This document shows positions 36,837 to 47,600 of a DNA stretch of 51,737 bases, one piece after another; position 1 is the first letter of the stretch; each line of letters starts with the position of its first letter. The notes under the pieces are model-generated. The model was not told the origin of the DNA. It made no database searches and saw only the letters and a list, made by a program, of their open reading frames with translations. This DNA comes from a virus. The stretch lies in IMG/VR virus record IMGVR_UViG_3300005589_000740, positions 1 through 51,737 of that record. One strand, given 5' to 3'. The position numbers and the translations under genes were made by a program.

Positions 36837-39359
36837 ATGGATGTCGCACGGCTGGGATTTGCCATTGATAGCCGCGATGCGGTTTCGGCTGAGCGCAACC
36901 TTGACCGGCTGGCCGATACCGCAACCCGCACGGATCGTGAAGCAAAGGGAATGGGCAAGGCGTTCGACATTGCCGCCAATGATGCGCGCGGCCTTGGTCG
37001 ACAGATTGACTATGCAGGCGACCAGGCGCGGCGCGCAGAGCGAGAGTTCAATCGCATGGAGCGCGGCACCGGCCTCGTGACGCGCGGGCTTGGTCTGGCC
37101 GCAGCGGCGGGCGCGGCGTTCATCGCGAGCCTCAGTGTCGCGGAGATGCTTCGGATCGCGGACGGGTTCACTCTGCTTGAAGGCCGCATTTCGCTCTTCA
37201 CGGATTCGACATCTGAAACCAACGCGGTGATGTCGAGCCTGGACACAACTGCTTTCGAGCTCGGCACCTCAGTGCAAAGCCTTGGCGATATTTACGCTCG
37301 ACTGGCGCCGGCGCAGGAGCAACTAGGATATTCGTCGGCGCAGCTCCTAACAATTACTGATGCGATTGCGACCAGCATGGTTGTTTCTGGCGCTTCGGCA
37401 ACAGAGGCGGAAGCGGCAATCGTCCAGCTCGCTCAAGGCTTGGCAGCAGGCGCGCTTCGGGGCGACGAATTCAACAGCGTCGCGGAACAGGCGCCACGCC
37501 TAATGCGCGTTCTGGCTGACTATCTTGGAGTGAACACCGGCGAGCTGCGAGAAATGGCCGCTCAAGGGCGGCTTACTGCTGATGTTGTCGGTAACGCCCT
37601 CTTGGGTGCGGCGAGTGAGCTTCGTGGCGAGCTTGATCAGTTGCCCGAAACAATTGACCGCGCCAGCACGGCGCTCAAGGGCGAGTTGTCGCTAGCGCTG
37701 CGAGATTTCAACAATGAGCTCGGTATTACGCGCGGACTTGCATCGGCGATCCGAGCGACCGCCCAGCAGGCCAGGGGTATCCGCGTTGGATTGGAGTTCA
37801 GCGGTCTCGATGAAGCCGGAATAAGGGCTGAAATCGAGCGTATGGACCAACTTATCGGCGCGCTTGAGAGCACAGAAGACGGCCCTTTCCGCGCCCGTTC
37901 CCGTGCCCGCGCGCAAGCGCAGGAAATCCTTGGAACTCAGGCGATCCGGGAACTTGCTGATGCAGGTGCCCTTTCCGGTGAAAACTATGTTGAAGGGCTT
38001 GTCGGGGCACTGCAGGCCCGCCAAGAGGCGGCGCGAGCCGCTATCAACGCTCTTGTGGCGCCGACCGGTGGCGGCGGCCGCCCAAGCCAACTGTCTGCGG
38101 CACAACTGGCGGTGGACGGCCTGGTGTCGTCGCTTGATCGCGAGTTCACGACCCTGACGTTTAGCCGCCGCGAGCGCGAAATGCGCGTGGCACTGCTGGC
38201 AGCAGAGAAAGCCATCCAAGACGACAGCATCCCCGGTTGGGAACGCCTCACGGATCTGCAACAGGACGAGCTTCGCTCGGCGCTTCAGCGCAACGCCCTT
38301 CGTCAAGACGAGGTGCGTGAGTACGACAACATCAATGCGGCCGTCGAGGACTACCGCACGCAGATCGCCGCTCTCAATTCGCTGATGAGCGTTGGCGCGA
38401 TTACCGCCGGGGAATATTGGGGCGCGGTTCTCGATGGGCGTCTTGTCCAGGGCGCGCAAGACCTCGATTCCTTCCTGCGCTCGATGGGCGCCAATATCGG
38501 TCTGAACAATGTGCAGGCTGCTAATGACAATGCGGGCAACCCGTTCGCCGGGATGATGGAGTCGCCGGGTCTGACCGGTAGCGGCGACGAGATCATCCGA
38601 CTGCAAGAGCAGTATGCGCAGCGGCAAGCCTTGCTCGATCAGCTCCGCGAAGCCGACATCATCTCCTATGAGGGATACCAGCAACGCCTGAGCGCGCTTC
38701 AAGCCGCTGGAGCCGCTGAGCGAGTTGAATTGGAGCGCAGCGCCTATGCCATGCAGATGGGCGCGGCGTCTTCAGCCTTCGAGAGTATCGCGGATATCAC
38801 GGCAGGCTTCGCGGGCGAGCAGTCCGGCGTTTACAAAGCCATGTTCGCGGTCTCCAAGGCGTTCGCCATTGCCGAGTCCATCATCAACATTCAGCGCGGC
38901 GTCGCGCAGGCCTTGGCCCTTCCATTCCCGGCCAACATTCCGGCGATGGCGGCGGTCGCTGCCGAGGGCGCGTCCATCATCGCGAACATCCAGGCGATCA
39001 CGGGCGATGGCTTCAAGTCCGGCGGCTACACCGGCAACGGCCCGGTCAACCAGATTGCAGGAGTCGTCCACGGTCAGGAAGGCGTTCTAAACGCTAGCGC
39101 TATGCGCGGGATCGGTCGCGAAAACCTCGACTACATGAACCGCACCGGCTCCGTCCCGTCCAATGACAATGGCGGCGGCGTCACCGTCAACATCGGCACG
39201 ATCAACGCGGGTTCTGATGTCTCTCGTGAGGAGGTTTACGCCGCCGTTCGCGAGGGTTCGGAGCAGGCTGTCGTACACGCCACGAAGATCAGCGCCAAAG
39301 ACACCAACGCGAAGATTGAACGCCTCGCCCGTCCGCAGATCAGCGCAAGGGGTTACTGA
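36837..39359 (+). CDS. Tape measure protein
   Basis: An 840-residue protein. It has the lambda-type tape measure N-terminal domain, a hydrophobic segment at about residues 84-102, a long helical middle (SLGDIYARLAPAQEQLGYSS, EARSRARAQAQEI-like repeats) and the characteristic C-terminus (GGYTGNGPVNQIAGVVHGQE). It sets tail length and is ejected with DNA. By the usual 0.15 nm per residue, a tail near 125 nm is expected (inference). It overlaps the next gene by one base. Confidence 0.92.
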   Translation: MDVARLGFAIDSRDAVSAERNLDRLADTATRTDREAKGMGKAFDIAANDARGLGRQIDYAGDQARRAEREFNRMERGTGLVTRGLGLAAAAGAAFIASLSVAEMLRIADGFTLLEGRISLFTDSTSETNAVMSSLDTTAFELGTSVQSLGDIYARLAPAQEQLGYSSAQLLTITDAIATSMVVSGASATEAEAAIVQLAQGLAAGALRGDEFNSVAEQAPRLMRVLADYLGVNTGELREMAAQGRLTADVVGNALLGAASELRGELDQLPETIDRASTALKGELSLALRDFNNELGITRGLASAIRATAQQARGIRVGLEFSGLDEAGIRAEIERMDQLIGALESTEDGPFRARSRARAQAQEILGTQAIRELADAGALSGENYVEGLVGALQARQEAARAAINALVAPTGGGGRPSQLSAAQLAVDGLVSSLDREFTTLTFSRREREMRVALLAAEKAIQDDSIPGWERLTDLQQDELRSALQRNALRQDEVREYDNINAAVEDYRTQIAALNSLMSVGAITAGEYWGAVLDGRLVQGAQDLDSFLRSMGANIGLNNVQAANDNAGNPFAGMMESPGLTGSGDEIIRLQEQYAQRQALLDQLREADIISYEGYQQRLSALQAAGAAERVELERSAYAMQMGAASSAFESIADITAGFAGEQSGVYKAMFAVSKAFAIAESIINIQRGVAQALALPFPANIPAMAAVAAEGASIIANIQAITGDGFKSGGYTGNGPVNQIAGVVHGQEGVLNASAMRGIGRENLDYMNRTGSVPSNDNGGGVTVNIGTINAGSDVSREEVYAAVREGSEQAVVHATKISAKDTNAKIERLARPQISARGY

Positions 39360-39967
39360 TGTCCCTCATCACCGCTCCCAGCTCGTTTCTCTCGATCCTC
39401 ACGGACAGCGATGTCTGGCTGGAACGCCGGGATTTTGAAACCCGGTCGCTCTTCACCAAGAAGCGCCAGGTGCTTTCCTACCCGTCTGCGTCCTGCTGGA
39501 TGGTCTCGGTCAGCTTTGCCCCGCGCACCGATAGCGAGGCCGGGGAGTGGCGCAAGTTCAAGATGGCGCTGCGAGGCCGGGAGAACTGGTTTCAGTGCCC
39601 GATGCCGCAGTATTTCGGCCCGGCCACCGGCTATTCCGGCGCGATCAAGGTCGATGGGGCTGACCAGGCGGGTTACGCGCTGGACCTGAAAGGCATGACC
39701 CCAAGCGCGGACATCTTCGCGGCTGGCGACATCTTCACGGTGGTTGATCAGTGCTTTGTCGTGAGCGCCGATCTGACAGCGGATGGCAGCGGTGAGGGGC
39801 AGGTCACGTTCGACACGCCCTTGCGCACCAGCCCGGATGATGAAGACGACCTCGAGATTGCGGCCCCGTATTTCCTGTGCGCGTCCACGGACAGCAACAC
39901 GGCCCGTTGGCGCGGCCTTCCCGGTCGCCGGTCTGCGTTCACCTTCGAAGGCGCGGAGCACTTCTGA
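39359..39967 (+). CDS. Distal tail / minor tail protein
   Basis: A 202-residue beta-rich protein (SFLSILTDSDVWLERRDFET, YPSASCWMVSVSFAPRTDSE). Position directly after the tape measure is that of Dit or lambda M-like proteins that start the tail tip. Confidence 0.72.
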   Translation: MSLITAPSSFLSILTDSDVWLERRDFETRSLFTKKRQVLSYPSASCWMVSVSFAPRTDSEAGEWRKFKMALRGRENWFQCPMPQYFGPATGYSGAIKVDGADQAGYALDLKGMTPSADIFAAGDIFTVVDQCFVVSADLTADGSGEGQVTFDTPLRTSPDDEDDLEIAAPYFLCASTDSNTARWRGLPGRRSAFTFEGAEHF

Positions 39968-40602
39968 TGACGTTCTCTAGCGAAGCTGAATCGGTTGTCG
40001 TCCGGCCTGTCTGGTTCGTCTATCTCGATATCGCTGACGATCCGCTGAAGATGTGGACCGGGCCGATGGGCATCACGCTTTCCTCGACCGGGGACAGCAC
40101 GCTTGACGGTGACTGGCTGTCGAGCTCCGGCCTCGCCGATATTGGCGAGATCGTGGAAGACGAGAATGGATCTGGCCCGACCCGCCTTGAGATGTCCGGC
40201 GTCGATCCCGCATTGCCGCTTTTCAAGCAGGTGATTGCCGATGGCCGGGTATGGCGTCGCCGCCGGGCGGTGATCTGGCTGTCCTACATGAATGATGCCG
40301 GCGCACTGGCCTACACACCGCAGCGCCAGAAAGTCGGCCGCATGGATGACCTGCGCATGGTGCAGGGCGAGGATTCCGCCGTCATCACGCTGAACATTGA
40401 AGGCTTCGCGGCCCGCTCTGGTGACGCCCTTGGCACCCGCTACAGCGAGCAGCGCGATATCGACCCGACCGACAAGAGCCAGGATTGGGTTCACGACCTC
40501 GCCAACAAGACCGCGGACATCGGATCGACCGGCCAAACAGCGGGCGGCGGTGGTGGGTCTGACACAGGGCGCGGCCCGGCAACGGACTTCCAGATCAGAT
40601 GA
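39967..40602 (+). CDS. Tail-tip protein, DUF2163-like
   Basis: A 211-residue protein. VVRPVWFVYLDIADDPLKMW at the start and EDSAVITLNIEGFAARSGDA in the C-terminal half resemble DUF2163/lambda L-type tail-tip proteins. The C-terminus is Gly-rich. ATG 39967 overlaps the preceding stop by one base. Confidence 0.72.
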   Translation: MTFSSEAESVVVRPVWFVYLDIADDPLKMWTGPMGITLSSTGDSTLDGDWLSSSGLADIGEIVEDENGSGPTRLEMSGVDPALPLFKQVIADGRVWRRRRAVIWLSYMNDAGALAYTPQRQKVGRMDDLRMVQGEDSAVITLNIEGFAARSGDALGTRYSEQRDIDPTDKSQDWVHDLANKTADIGSTGQTAGGGGGSDTGRGPATDFQIR

Positions 40603-41036
40603 CGCAAAGACATCGAGACTGGCGCGCGAGGTTGAACACCTTCCTCGCGAACAACGCCGTGCGCGCTTTTCAATGGGGTGACTGGGATTGCTGCATCGGC
40701 TTGGCGGCTGGCGCTGTCCAGGCGGTGCGCGGCGAGGAGGCTGACTTCGCGGTCGGCTGGCGGGGCAAATACCGCGGCAAGATCGGCGCATTCAAGCAGC
40801 TCAAGAAGCGCGCGGGCGTCGATACGCCTTCTGCCCTGATGACGCAGTTATTCGGCGCGTCCCGCCCCCCTGTGTTCGCCAGAACGGGCGATCTGGTCAG
40901 CTTTCAAGGCTGCATCGGCGTCATGTCCGGCGCGGACGGCATTTTCATCGGCTGCGAGATGATGGGCGACGCCCTCAAACGCGAAGGTCTGGTCCGCGTT
41001 CCGCGCGCCGAGCTGGAGGCTTGCTGGCATGTCTAA
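40599..41036 (+). CDS. NlpC/P60-like tail protein (DUF6950-like)
   Basis: A 145-residue protein with the papain-like cysteine motif FQWGDWDCCIGLAAGAV (C31/C32). The usual G.Y..K.GA segment follows (GKYRGKIGAFKQL). A clear catalytic histidine is not obvious, since VMSG replaces the typical GH. Members sit at the tail tip between L-like and J-like genes and may open peptidoglycan on entry. Its 3' end overlaps the hub gene by eight bases. Confidence 0.78.
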   Translation: MTQRHRDWRARLNTFLANNAVRAFQWGDWDCCIGLAAGAVQAVRGEEADFAVGWRGKYRGKIGAFKQLKKRAGVDTPSALMTQLFGASRPPVFARTGDLVSFQGCIGVMSGADGIFIGCEMMGDALKREGLVRVPRAELEACWHV

Positions 41037-44000
41037 GGTTGTCCGCGCGGTTGTTGGTATTGGCCTCGTTGTCGCGGGGTTCTTCACCGGTAACCCGTAC
41101 CTCATTGCGGCTGGCGCCGGTATCGCGGTGTCGTCACTTCAGCCCAAAGTCAGCATCCCGTCTGTGTCCGAAGCGACCACGGCCCGCCTGAACAAGACGC
41201 TTGAGCCTGAAGCCTTCCGCAAGATCGCATTCGGCACCACGGCGCTTGGTACGGACACGCGATACTGGGAAGCCTACGGGGCTGACCAGTCCAATTATGA
41301 CGAGGTGATCGCACTCGCCGGCCACGAAATCACGTCTTTCGACGCGCTCTATGTCGAGGAAGAGCTGGTCAGCTTTGACGGGTCCGGCAACGCGACCGGC
41401 ACCTATGCGGGCGCGCTGAGCATCAAGACAGAGCTGGTCGGCACAAGCGGCTCGACCTTGAGCGGCGTGGGTGCCGGATCAAAGTGGGTCACGGCGGACA
41501 GTGAATCCGCCTCCATGACCGGTCTCGCCTACATGGTCCTCAAGTGGGTCTGGTCACAGGAAAAGCTGCCCCGCGGCTTCCCGACCCGCATCACCCCGGT
41601 TGGCAAGGGCGCGCTGGTCTATGACCCGCGTCTGGATAGCACCAATGGTGGCACCGGCTCTCATCGGGTCGATGATCAATCCACATGGGCGTTCACCACC
41701 ACGGACAGCAATGGCGAGCCGATCGGGCGCAATCCGGCCCTGCAAATCCTGCACTATCTGCTGGGTTGGTATGTCCAAAACCCGGACACGTCGGAATGGG
41801 TGCTCGTGCATGGCATGGGCATCGACCCGGAAGACATCGATTTTGCGTCCTTCATCACGGCGGCAAATGAGTGCGAGGCGGAAGAATATTACGCCGACTG
41901 CCTGCTTTCGACGGGCGACAATCACGCGACCAATCTTGGTGTCCTGGAACAGGCCTGTGCCGGCAAGGTCAGTGACGCGGGCGGGCTCTACACCCTGCGC
42001 ATCCAGGTCGATGATTTCGACGGCTCGCTGACTGAATTTACCGATGACGATGTGGTCGGCGAGTGCGATTGGCGTCCGGAAATGCCGCTGGCGCAATCGG
42101 CCTACAATCAGATCGCCGGGCAGTTCATCGATCCGGACGCGCTGTATCAACTCCGCCCGCTGCCCCTCATGCGCGACACCGCATATGAGACAGCCGACGG
42201 CGAAAAAGTTCGCACCAATGTCCGGCTTGACGCTGTGCAGGACGGCGATCAGGCGCAAAAGCTCCTGCGCATCCGGCTGAACAAGTCTCGCCAGAAGGGC
42301 ATGTTCGAGGCCCCGTTCGGGTGGCGCGCGATCAATGTCAGCGTCGGCCAGCCGGTCAAGCTCACCCTGTCCCGCTTTGGCTTTGATGAACGCTATTTCA
42401 GGGTCCGGGCGAAAAAGGTTGATCCGGGCGGCGCGGTCTGGCTCGCCCTGGAAACCGACCACCCGGACGTTTACACGGGCGGGACAATCGCGACCGTTCC
42501 AGCCATTGCGACCGGCGCGGGGTATGACCCTGCATCCGTCCCGACGCCAACATCTGACGAGTGGGAAGGCGAGGGCGGAACCATTGTTGTGGAAGACGGC
42601 GCGGAACTGCCGTCCGTCACGATAACGGCAGGCGACACGACGCAGCCGACCGGCGTCACTGGCATTCTCCTCTATACCTGCCAAGGCTCAAATTCTGGCC
42701 CGTGGGATTTTCAGGGGGAATACCCGGCTGGCACCGAGCGGTTCGTTCTTAGCGGGTTGCTGGCTGACGAGACCTATTATGTGCGGATGATGTATCGCAA
42801 CGCCTTTGGCGTCATTGATACATCGTCGGCCCTCCTTCTCGGCCCTTACACCACGGGCGAAAGCGTCTCGACCCGTGCGATAGGGTCCGTCACTCAAGAC
42901 GATATCGACGCCGCGCTGGCCTTCTTGGCGTCCGGCAATGAATCCCTCGCCGGCGGGCTGGGTGTTCTCGAGCAGGTTGGCGCGCGCAATCACTATCGCG
43001 ACCCGCTGTTCACGATGGGTGTCGGCGACCACACGTCAAACTCGGCCCCGGTCGAGACGGTGGATGGCACACCGCGAACATTGCAGGTGGCCAAGTCTCT
43101 CGAGACTGACGACGAGCTGGACTTGGTGCTGGCTCCGCTCTGGCCCATCCGTGATGGCGCCCGAGCGCAGATCGGTGTTGAGGTCACGACGACCGGATCG
43201 GTGTCGGATGCATCGCTTGCGGTCACATTCTACGACATCGACAAGGCGGTTATCGCGGGCGGCCCGGTGGAGATCGCGACGGCGAGCACGGGCAACCGCG
43301 CCGCCGGCTTCCTGGAAGACACCGACATTCCGTCCGGTGCCTATTGGGCCGAGGTGTCGATTACGGTCACGGCGACCGGTGACGGTGATGCCACGCTGGC
43401 CGTGTCTGAGATTTTCGCGGCACCCGCGGCCCCGCAACAATCGTCTGTCGAAGCCTTCCGCGATCCAAATGACGAGACGGTCTCGCAGCGCCTGGGCCGG
43501 GCCATTCTCGACCAGGCCCGCGCCTTCCAGCTCGACGGGCTTTTGTACGAGACCGCTGTTAGCCGCGCCGCTGTAACTGTGCTGCAAGAGGTCACGGCCA
43601 ATGCGGCGCGCTATCAGGTCTCGACCACATACGAAGCCGACAATGGCGAAACGCTGTCGCTGATCGAGCTGCTGGCGACCGATGGCGAGAGCCGCATCAT
43701 GCTGATGTCGCGCCTGCTGGCGTTCGTCAATGACGTGAGCGACGGCGACAAGGTTGTGGCGATGGAGATCCGCAACGGGATCGTCCATTTCCTGACCGAA
43801 GCGCGCCTGTCCGAAGACGCGGCCTTCACGCACTACACCGGCGACCCGGAAGTCCTTCGGATTTGCATTGGCAAGCACCCGGACACGGGCAAGGTCGGGG
43901 TGTTCCTGTATGACGAGGCGGGCGATCCGCTGTTGGCGTTTGACGCGACCGACAACACGGCAACGCTCTATCCGGCAATGGCGGCTGAGGGGTTCTCCGG

Positions 44001-44580
44001 AGCCGAAGCCGATTTTCTCTCGGCCTCAGCCCTGGACATGATGGCGTCGGGTCATCCGACCACCAGCCCATCGCTCAGTGATTTCGAGACGCACTCCTGG
44101 GCGACCGATGACGGCCCTGCGATCCCGTATATCGCGTCAGCCAAGGTCAAGATTCTTGCTGACTATACGCTGACCGCAACGGCCGACACGTTCAGTTGGT
44201 TCTATTGGAAGCACGAGCTGTGGCGCCGCCATGAAGGCGAGACGAGTTCGAGCTTCACGCAGACGGGCGACCTTCTGCTGCGTTCCGAACCGCAGATCTG
44301 GAATGTATCGCAAGGGACCAACGGCGCCTCTGGCAACGCTGTGTCGAACAATTGGCCGGTACCCACGCAGCGCAGTGTGGCAGCCAAGGACACCCTTCCA
44401 GCTTCGGGCGGAAACTCCGGTGGCTATCGCTACTGGGTCCGCATCGTCCCGATTGCCGGCCCTGGCGGCGGCAGCACGCCGGTCGAAGGCTTCAACATCA
44501 CCTCACCGAGAATTTTCGAATTGACCAGCCGGTACATCGAGGCTCGCCAGCCCCGGCCCGGCGTCAACCAGATCAGCTAG
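41029..44580 (+). CDS. Central tail hub / host-specificity protein (J-like)
   Basis: An 1183-residue protein. The N-terminus has a hydrophobic segment (VVRAVVGIGLVVAGFFTGNP), followed by the conserved tail-hub region (about residues 60-480). A fibronectin III-like domain is near 545-610 (TGVTGILLYTCQGSNSGPWD, RFVLSGLLADETYYVRMMYR). The C-terminal half is beta-rich and probably carries receptor-binding or baseplate domains. It is the largest structural protein of the tail tip. Confidence 0.88.
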   Translation: MSKVVRAVVGIGLVVAGFFTGNPYLIAAGAGIAVSSLQPKVSIPSVSEATTARLNKTLEPEAFRKIAFGTTALGTDTRYWEAYGADQSNYDEVIALAGHEITSFDALYVEEELVSFDGSGNATGTYAGALSIKTELVGTSGSTLSGVGAGSKWVTADSESASMTGLAYMVLKWVWSQEKLPRGFPTRITPVGKGALVYDPRLDSTNGGTGSHRVDDQSTWAFTTTDSNGEPIGRNPALQILHYLLGWYVQNPDTSEWVLVHGMGIDPEDIDFASFITAANECEAEEYYADCLLSTGDNHATNLGVLEQACAGKVSDAGGLYTLRIQVDDFDGSLTEFTDDDVVGECDWRPEMPLAQSAYNQIAGQFIDPDALYQLRPLPLMRDTAYETADGEKVRTNVRLDAVQDGDQAQKLLRIRLNKSRQKGMFEAPFGWRAINVSVGQPVKLTLSRFGFDERYFRVRAKKVDPGGAVWLALETDHPDVYTGGTIATVPAIATGAGYDPASVPTPTSDEWEGEGGTIVVEDGAELPSVTITAGDTTQPTGVTGILLYTCQGSNSGPWDFQGEYPAGTERFVLSGLLADETYYVRMMYRNAFGVIDTSSALLLGPYTTGESVSTRAIGSVTQDDIDAALAFLASGNESLAGGLGVLEQVGARNHYRDPLFTMGVGDHTSNSAPVETVDGTPRTLQVAKSLETDDELDLVLAPLWPIRDGARAQIGVEVTTTGSVSDASLAVTFYDIDKAVIAGGPVEIATASTGNRAAGFLEDTDIPSGAYWAEVSITVTATGDGDATLAVSEIFAAPAAPQQSSVEAFRDPNDETVSQRLGRAILDQARAFQLDGLLYETAVSRAAVTVLQEVTANAARYQVSTTYEADNGETLSLIELLATDGESRIMLMSRLLAFVNDVSDGDKVVAMEIRNGIVHFLTEARLSEDAAFTHYTGDPEVLRICIGKHPDTGKVGVFLYDEAGDPLLAFDATDNTATLYPAMAAEGFSGAEADFLSASALDMMASGHPTTSPSLSDFETHSWATDDGPAIPYIASAKVKILADYTLTATADTFSWFYWKHELWRRHEGETSSSFTQTGDLLLRSEPQIWNVSQGTNGASGNAVSNNWPVPTQRSVAAKDTLPASGGNSGGYRYWVRIVPIAGPGGGSTPVEGFNITSPRIFELTSRYIEARQPRPGVNQIS

Positions 44581-44603
44581 CAGTTTCAGGCGGAGACCGT
44601 CAC

Positions 44604-47600
44604 ATGGTTGAAAAAATCTATGACTTTCACGAAGACTTTTCGCCGCCGGGTTATGCGGACCTGTTCTATGCGAAAGGCCAGAAGGCCCGCGTCCTGGACA
44701 CCGATGTCCAAGATCTGATCGAGGCCAAGCCCAGTCGCGCGACGAACCTGACCGCTCTGGACATTCTGTCGGTCGACACCATCGCCGATCTCAAGGCTTT
44801 GGACCCGACGCTGCTGGGCACAGCGAACCGGATTCATGTGTTGGGCTACACCACCGCAAGTGATGGTGGCGCCCGCGTTCTGGTCTATGACAGCACCAGC
44901 ACCGCGACGGCAAACGATGTAAGCATTTTTGCGCCTGACAGCGGGGATGGTCGGTATATCCACAACGGCCCGATCTGGCCTGAGTGCGCGGGCTGCGACA
45001 AGGATGCTGCGGACAACTCCACAGCACTGCAACGGTTGGCGGATGCCAATGTTGATGTCGCGGGCAGGGGCCGGGCCTTTGCCTATCCGGTCACGTCTGG
45101 CATCACCCTTGCGGCTGGCTTCTCGGCACGCTGGGAAAACGTCTGGGTTGATGGCAGCGCCATGACCTCGAACGGCTCGATTATCTCTGGCACAGGCGCG
45201 GACTTCACCAGCCCGGTGAACCTGACGGCCAGCGCCTCGGCAGGCGATACGGCGTTGACGGTGGCGTCTGGTGACGAGTCCGGCTTTGACGAAGGCAAGA
45301 TTGCGCTGATCCACCAGAAGAAGAACTGGGCCGGGGATCAGATGAACCGGGGCATGAACTCGGACTGGCACGCGCTCGGCGTTCCGGCTGACGGGCAAAT
45401 CAACCTGGCTTCCGGCCTGCACCTCGATATGACGACCGGCGACGCCTCAATCACCATTTCCGGCATTACGCGGGCCAATCCGGGTGTCATCACTGCGACC
45501 AGCCACGGGCTGACGGTTGGCGAGATCTACGAAGTCACGTTCTCGTCCATCGCGGGCATGACTGAGTTGAATGGCACGACCGGTTATGTCGAAGTTGTGG
45601 ACGCGAACTCTGTCAAGATGGTCACGGCGGGCGGCGGCAACACCGCAACGGACCTGACCGACATTACGTTCTCGAACCTGTCCGGGTATTTCAAGTCCGG
45701 TGAAACGGTGAACTTCGCGCCGTCTTCGGCGGTCGGCACAATCACCAGCATTTCCAATTCAGGCGGCACGATGACCGTGCGCGTTTCGTCCGGCACGCCT
45801 GCGGCGTCGGACGGTATAACCGGCGCAACAACGAGCGCAACGGCTACCGCCGATACTGTCGCAGACCAGTACACCGCCTATTCCAGCGGCGGGAACATGG
45901 CCTACGCGGCGGCGACGGCGCGCGTCTGGCAGTCGGTCTTCTCTCCGAAGTTCCACAACTGCGGCATCATCGGCAACCCGCAGCGGGCGCAATTCGGCTT
46001 TGACTTCCTGCGGGCCTATCGGGCTGAAATTTTCAACTGCCACGGCGTCAACCTGCGTGACCGGTTTATCCGGCTCAAGGTCGATATTGGCACCCGCGCG
46101 GATAACAACTTTGCGGAACTGGACCGGGTTGTCGATACCGGGATTACGGGCATCACGGCGGCTCAACCGCCTGTCGTCACGTCTGTTGGCCACGGGCTGC
46201 AAGATGGCGCGCGTATCGTGGTCTCTGAGGTGTCCGGCACGACTGAGGTGAATGGGAACACCTACTATGTCGGGTATATCGACGCGAACAGCTACCAGCT
46301 TGAGAACAGCGCGGGCGATCCAATCGACGGGACCGGCTTCACGGCTTACACGTCAGGCGGTCAGGCAGAGATTGATTATGGCTCTCGCTATATGGTCGCG
46401 CCGAACGGCGGTTATGGCGGCATGTACGGGTCCGGCAAGGGCCGGGGCATCCGGCATATCGTGGCCTATGGTGCTTCTGGATCAGGCAGCGGAAACACGC
46501 CTGACTACATCGTCCAGCGTAATTGCCAGTTTGGCGACATCCACGTCATTGATGGCCAGGCCTCACCTGCGGATAGCCACGGCGGCGCGTGCGACGTGTC
46601 GTTTGGCAACATCATGGGTGACATGCGCGTTGGTGACGATGAGGACGCCATCACGCTGCAAGGCTGTCGCTTGACGGTCGGCAACGTGAACATCACCAGC
46701 AATCGCTCGATTGGCGTGTATATCCAAAATATCGGCTACGGCGATGAGACGCCGGAAGACAGCGAGAATGGCCGTCCAAACTTTGTGCGCATGGGGCATG
46801 TGGACATCACGGACTGCGGGTCTCAAACCTCCTCCGGCACTAACTCAATCTTCCGGCTTGTCAATCTCGGCAAGACGGGCGGGAAGCTGCATGAAGTGAC
46901 GGTTAACAGCTTCTCAGCCACTGGTCGCGAAGGCATCTACCTGGAACCCCGCAACGGCGATATCGGTCGGGTGACGTTTAATGGCGGGACCGTGATTGCC
47001 CGCGACTCAAGCGCGTTCAAAATCGTGAGCACCACGGCGGGCGGCGGCGCAACCGAGCGCCGCATTGAGCGCGTCACGCTGAACAATATGCACTTGGAGA
47101 ACAGCGACGAGACCGCGTTTACGGTTGATATCGACAACTCGGATTGGTTCACGGACTTCGCAACCGGTATGAGCGCATGGGTCACGTTCAACGATTGCGT
47201 CATCAAGAATGCTGCTGACCGGGAGGCGGTCAACGCCCGCGCCGCGCTGCTTGATTTCAATCGGACGCAGGTGCTCGGCACTGCGAACAATTCCTCTACA
47301 ATTCAGATTTCGGACGATCACGCGGACTTTGCGTCAGAGCCGAATGAAAACGTTATCGGGGTCAACGGCTTTTACTACATGCAGGCTGTTGCGGTGTCCT
47401 CAAACACAATCCGGGTCATGCCAAACTGTCACGTTGAAGTGGACACGTCAGGCGGCGCTGAGACGATCAACAAGGCGCTTCTGCCTAGCTGGCTGGGTTA
47501 CTACTCCGGCACGCATGACGCGACCCACGCGAAAGGCCAGTCATACAAGCTGACCATTCGCCCGTCTTCCGGCAACAACGTCACCATTACCAACTCCACG

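Noticed and set aside
41554-42684. Minus-strand open frame of 376 codons inside the tail hub gene
   Set aside because: Shadow of a GC-rich coding frame; the hub gene is continuous and expected in this order.
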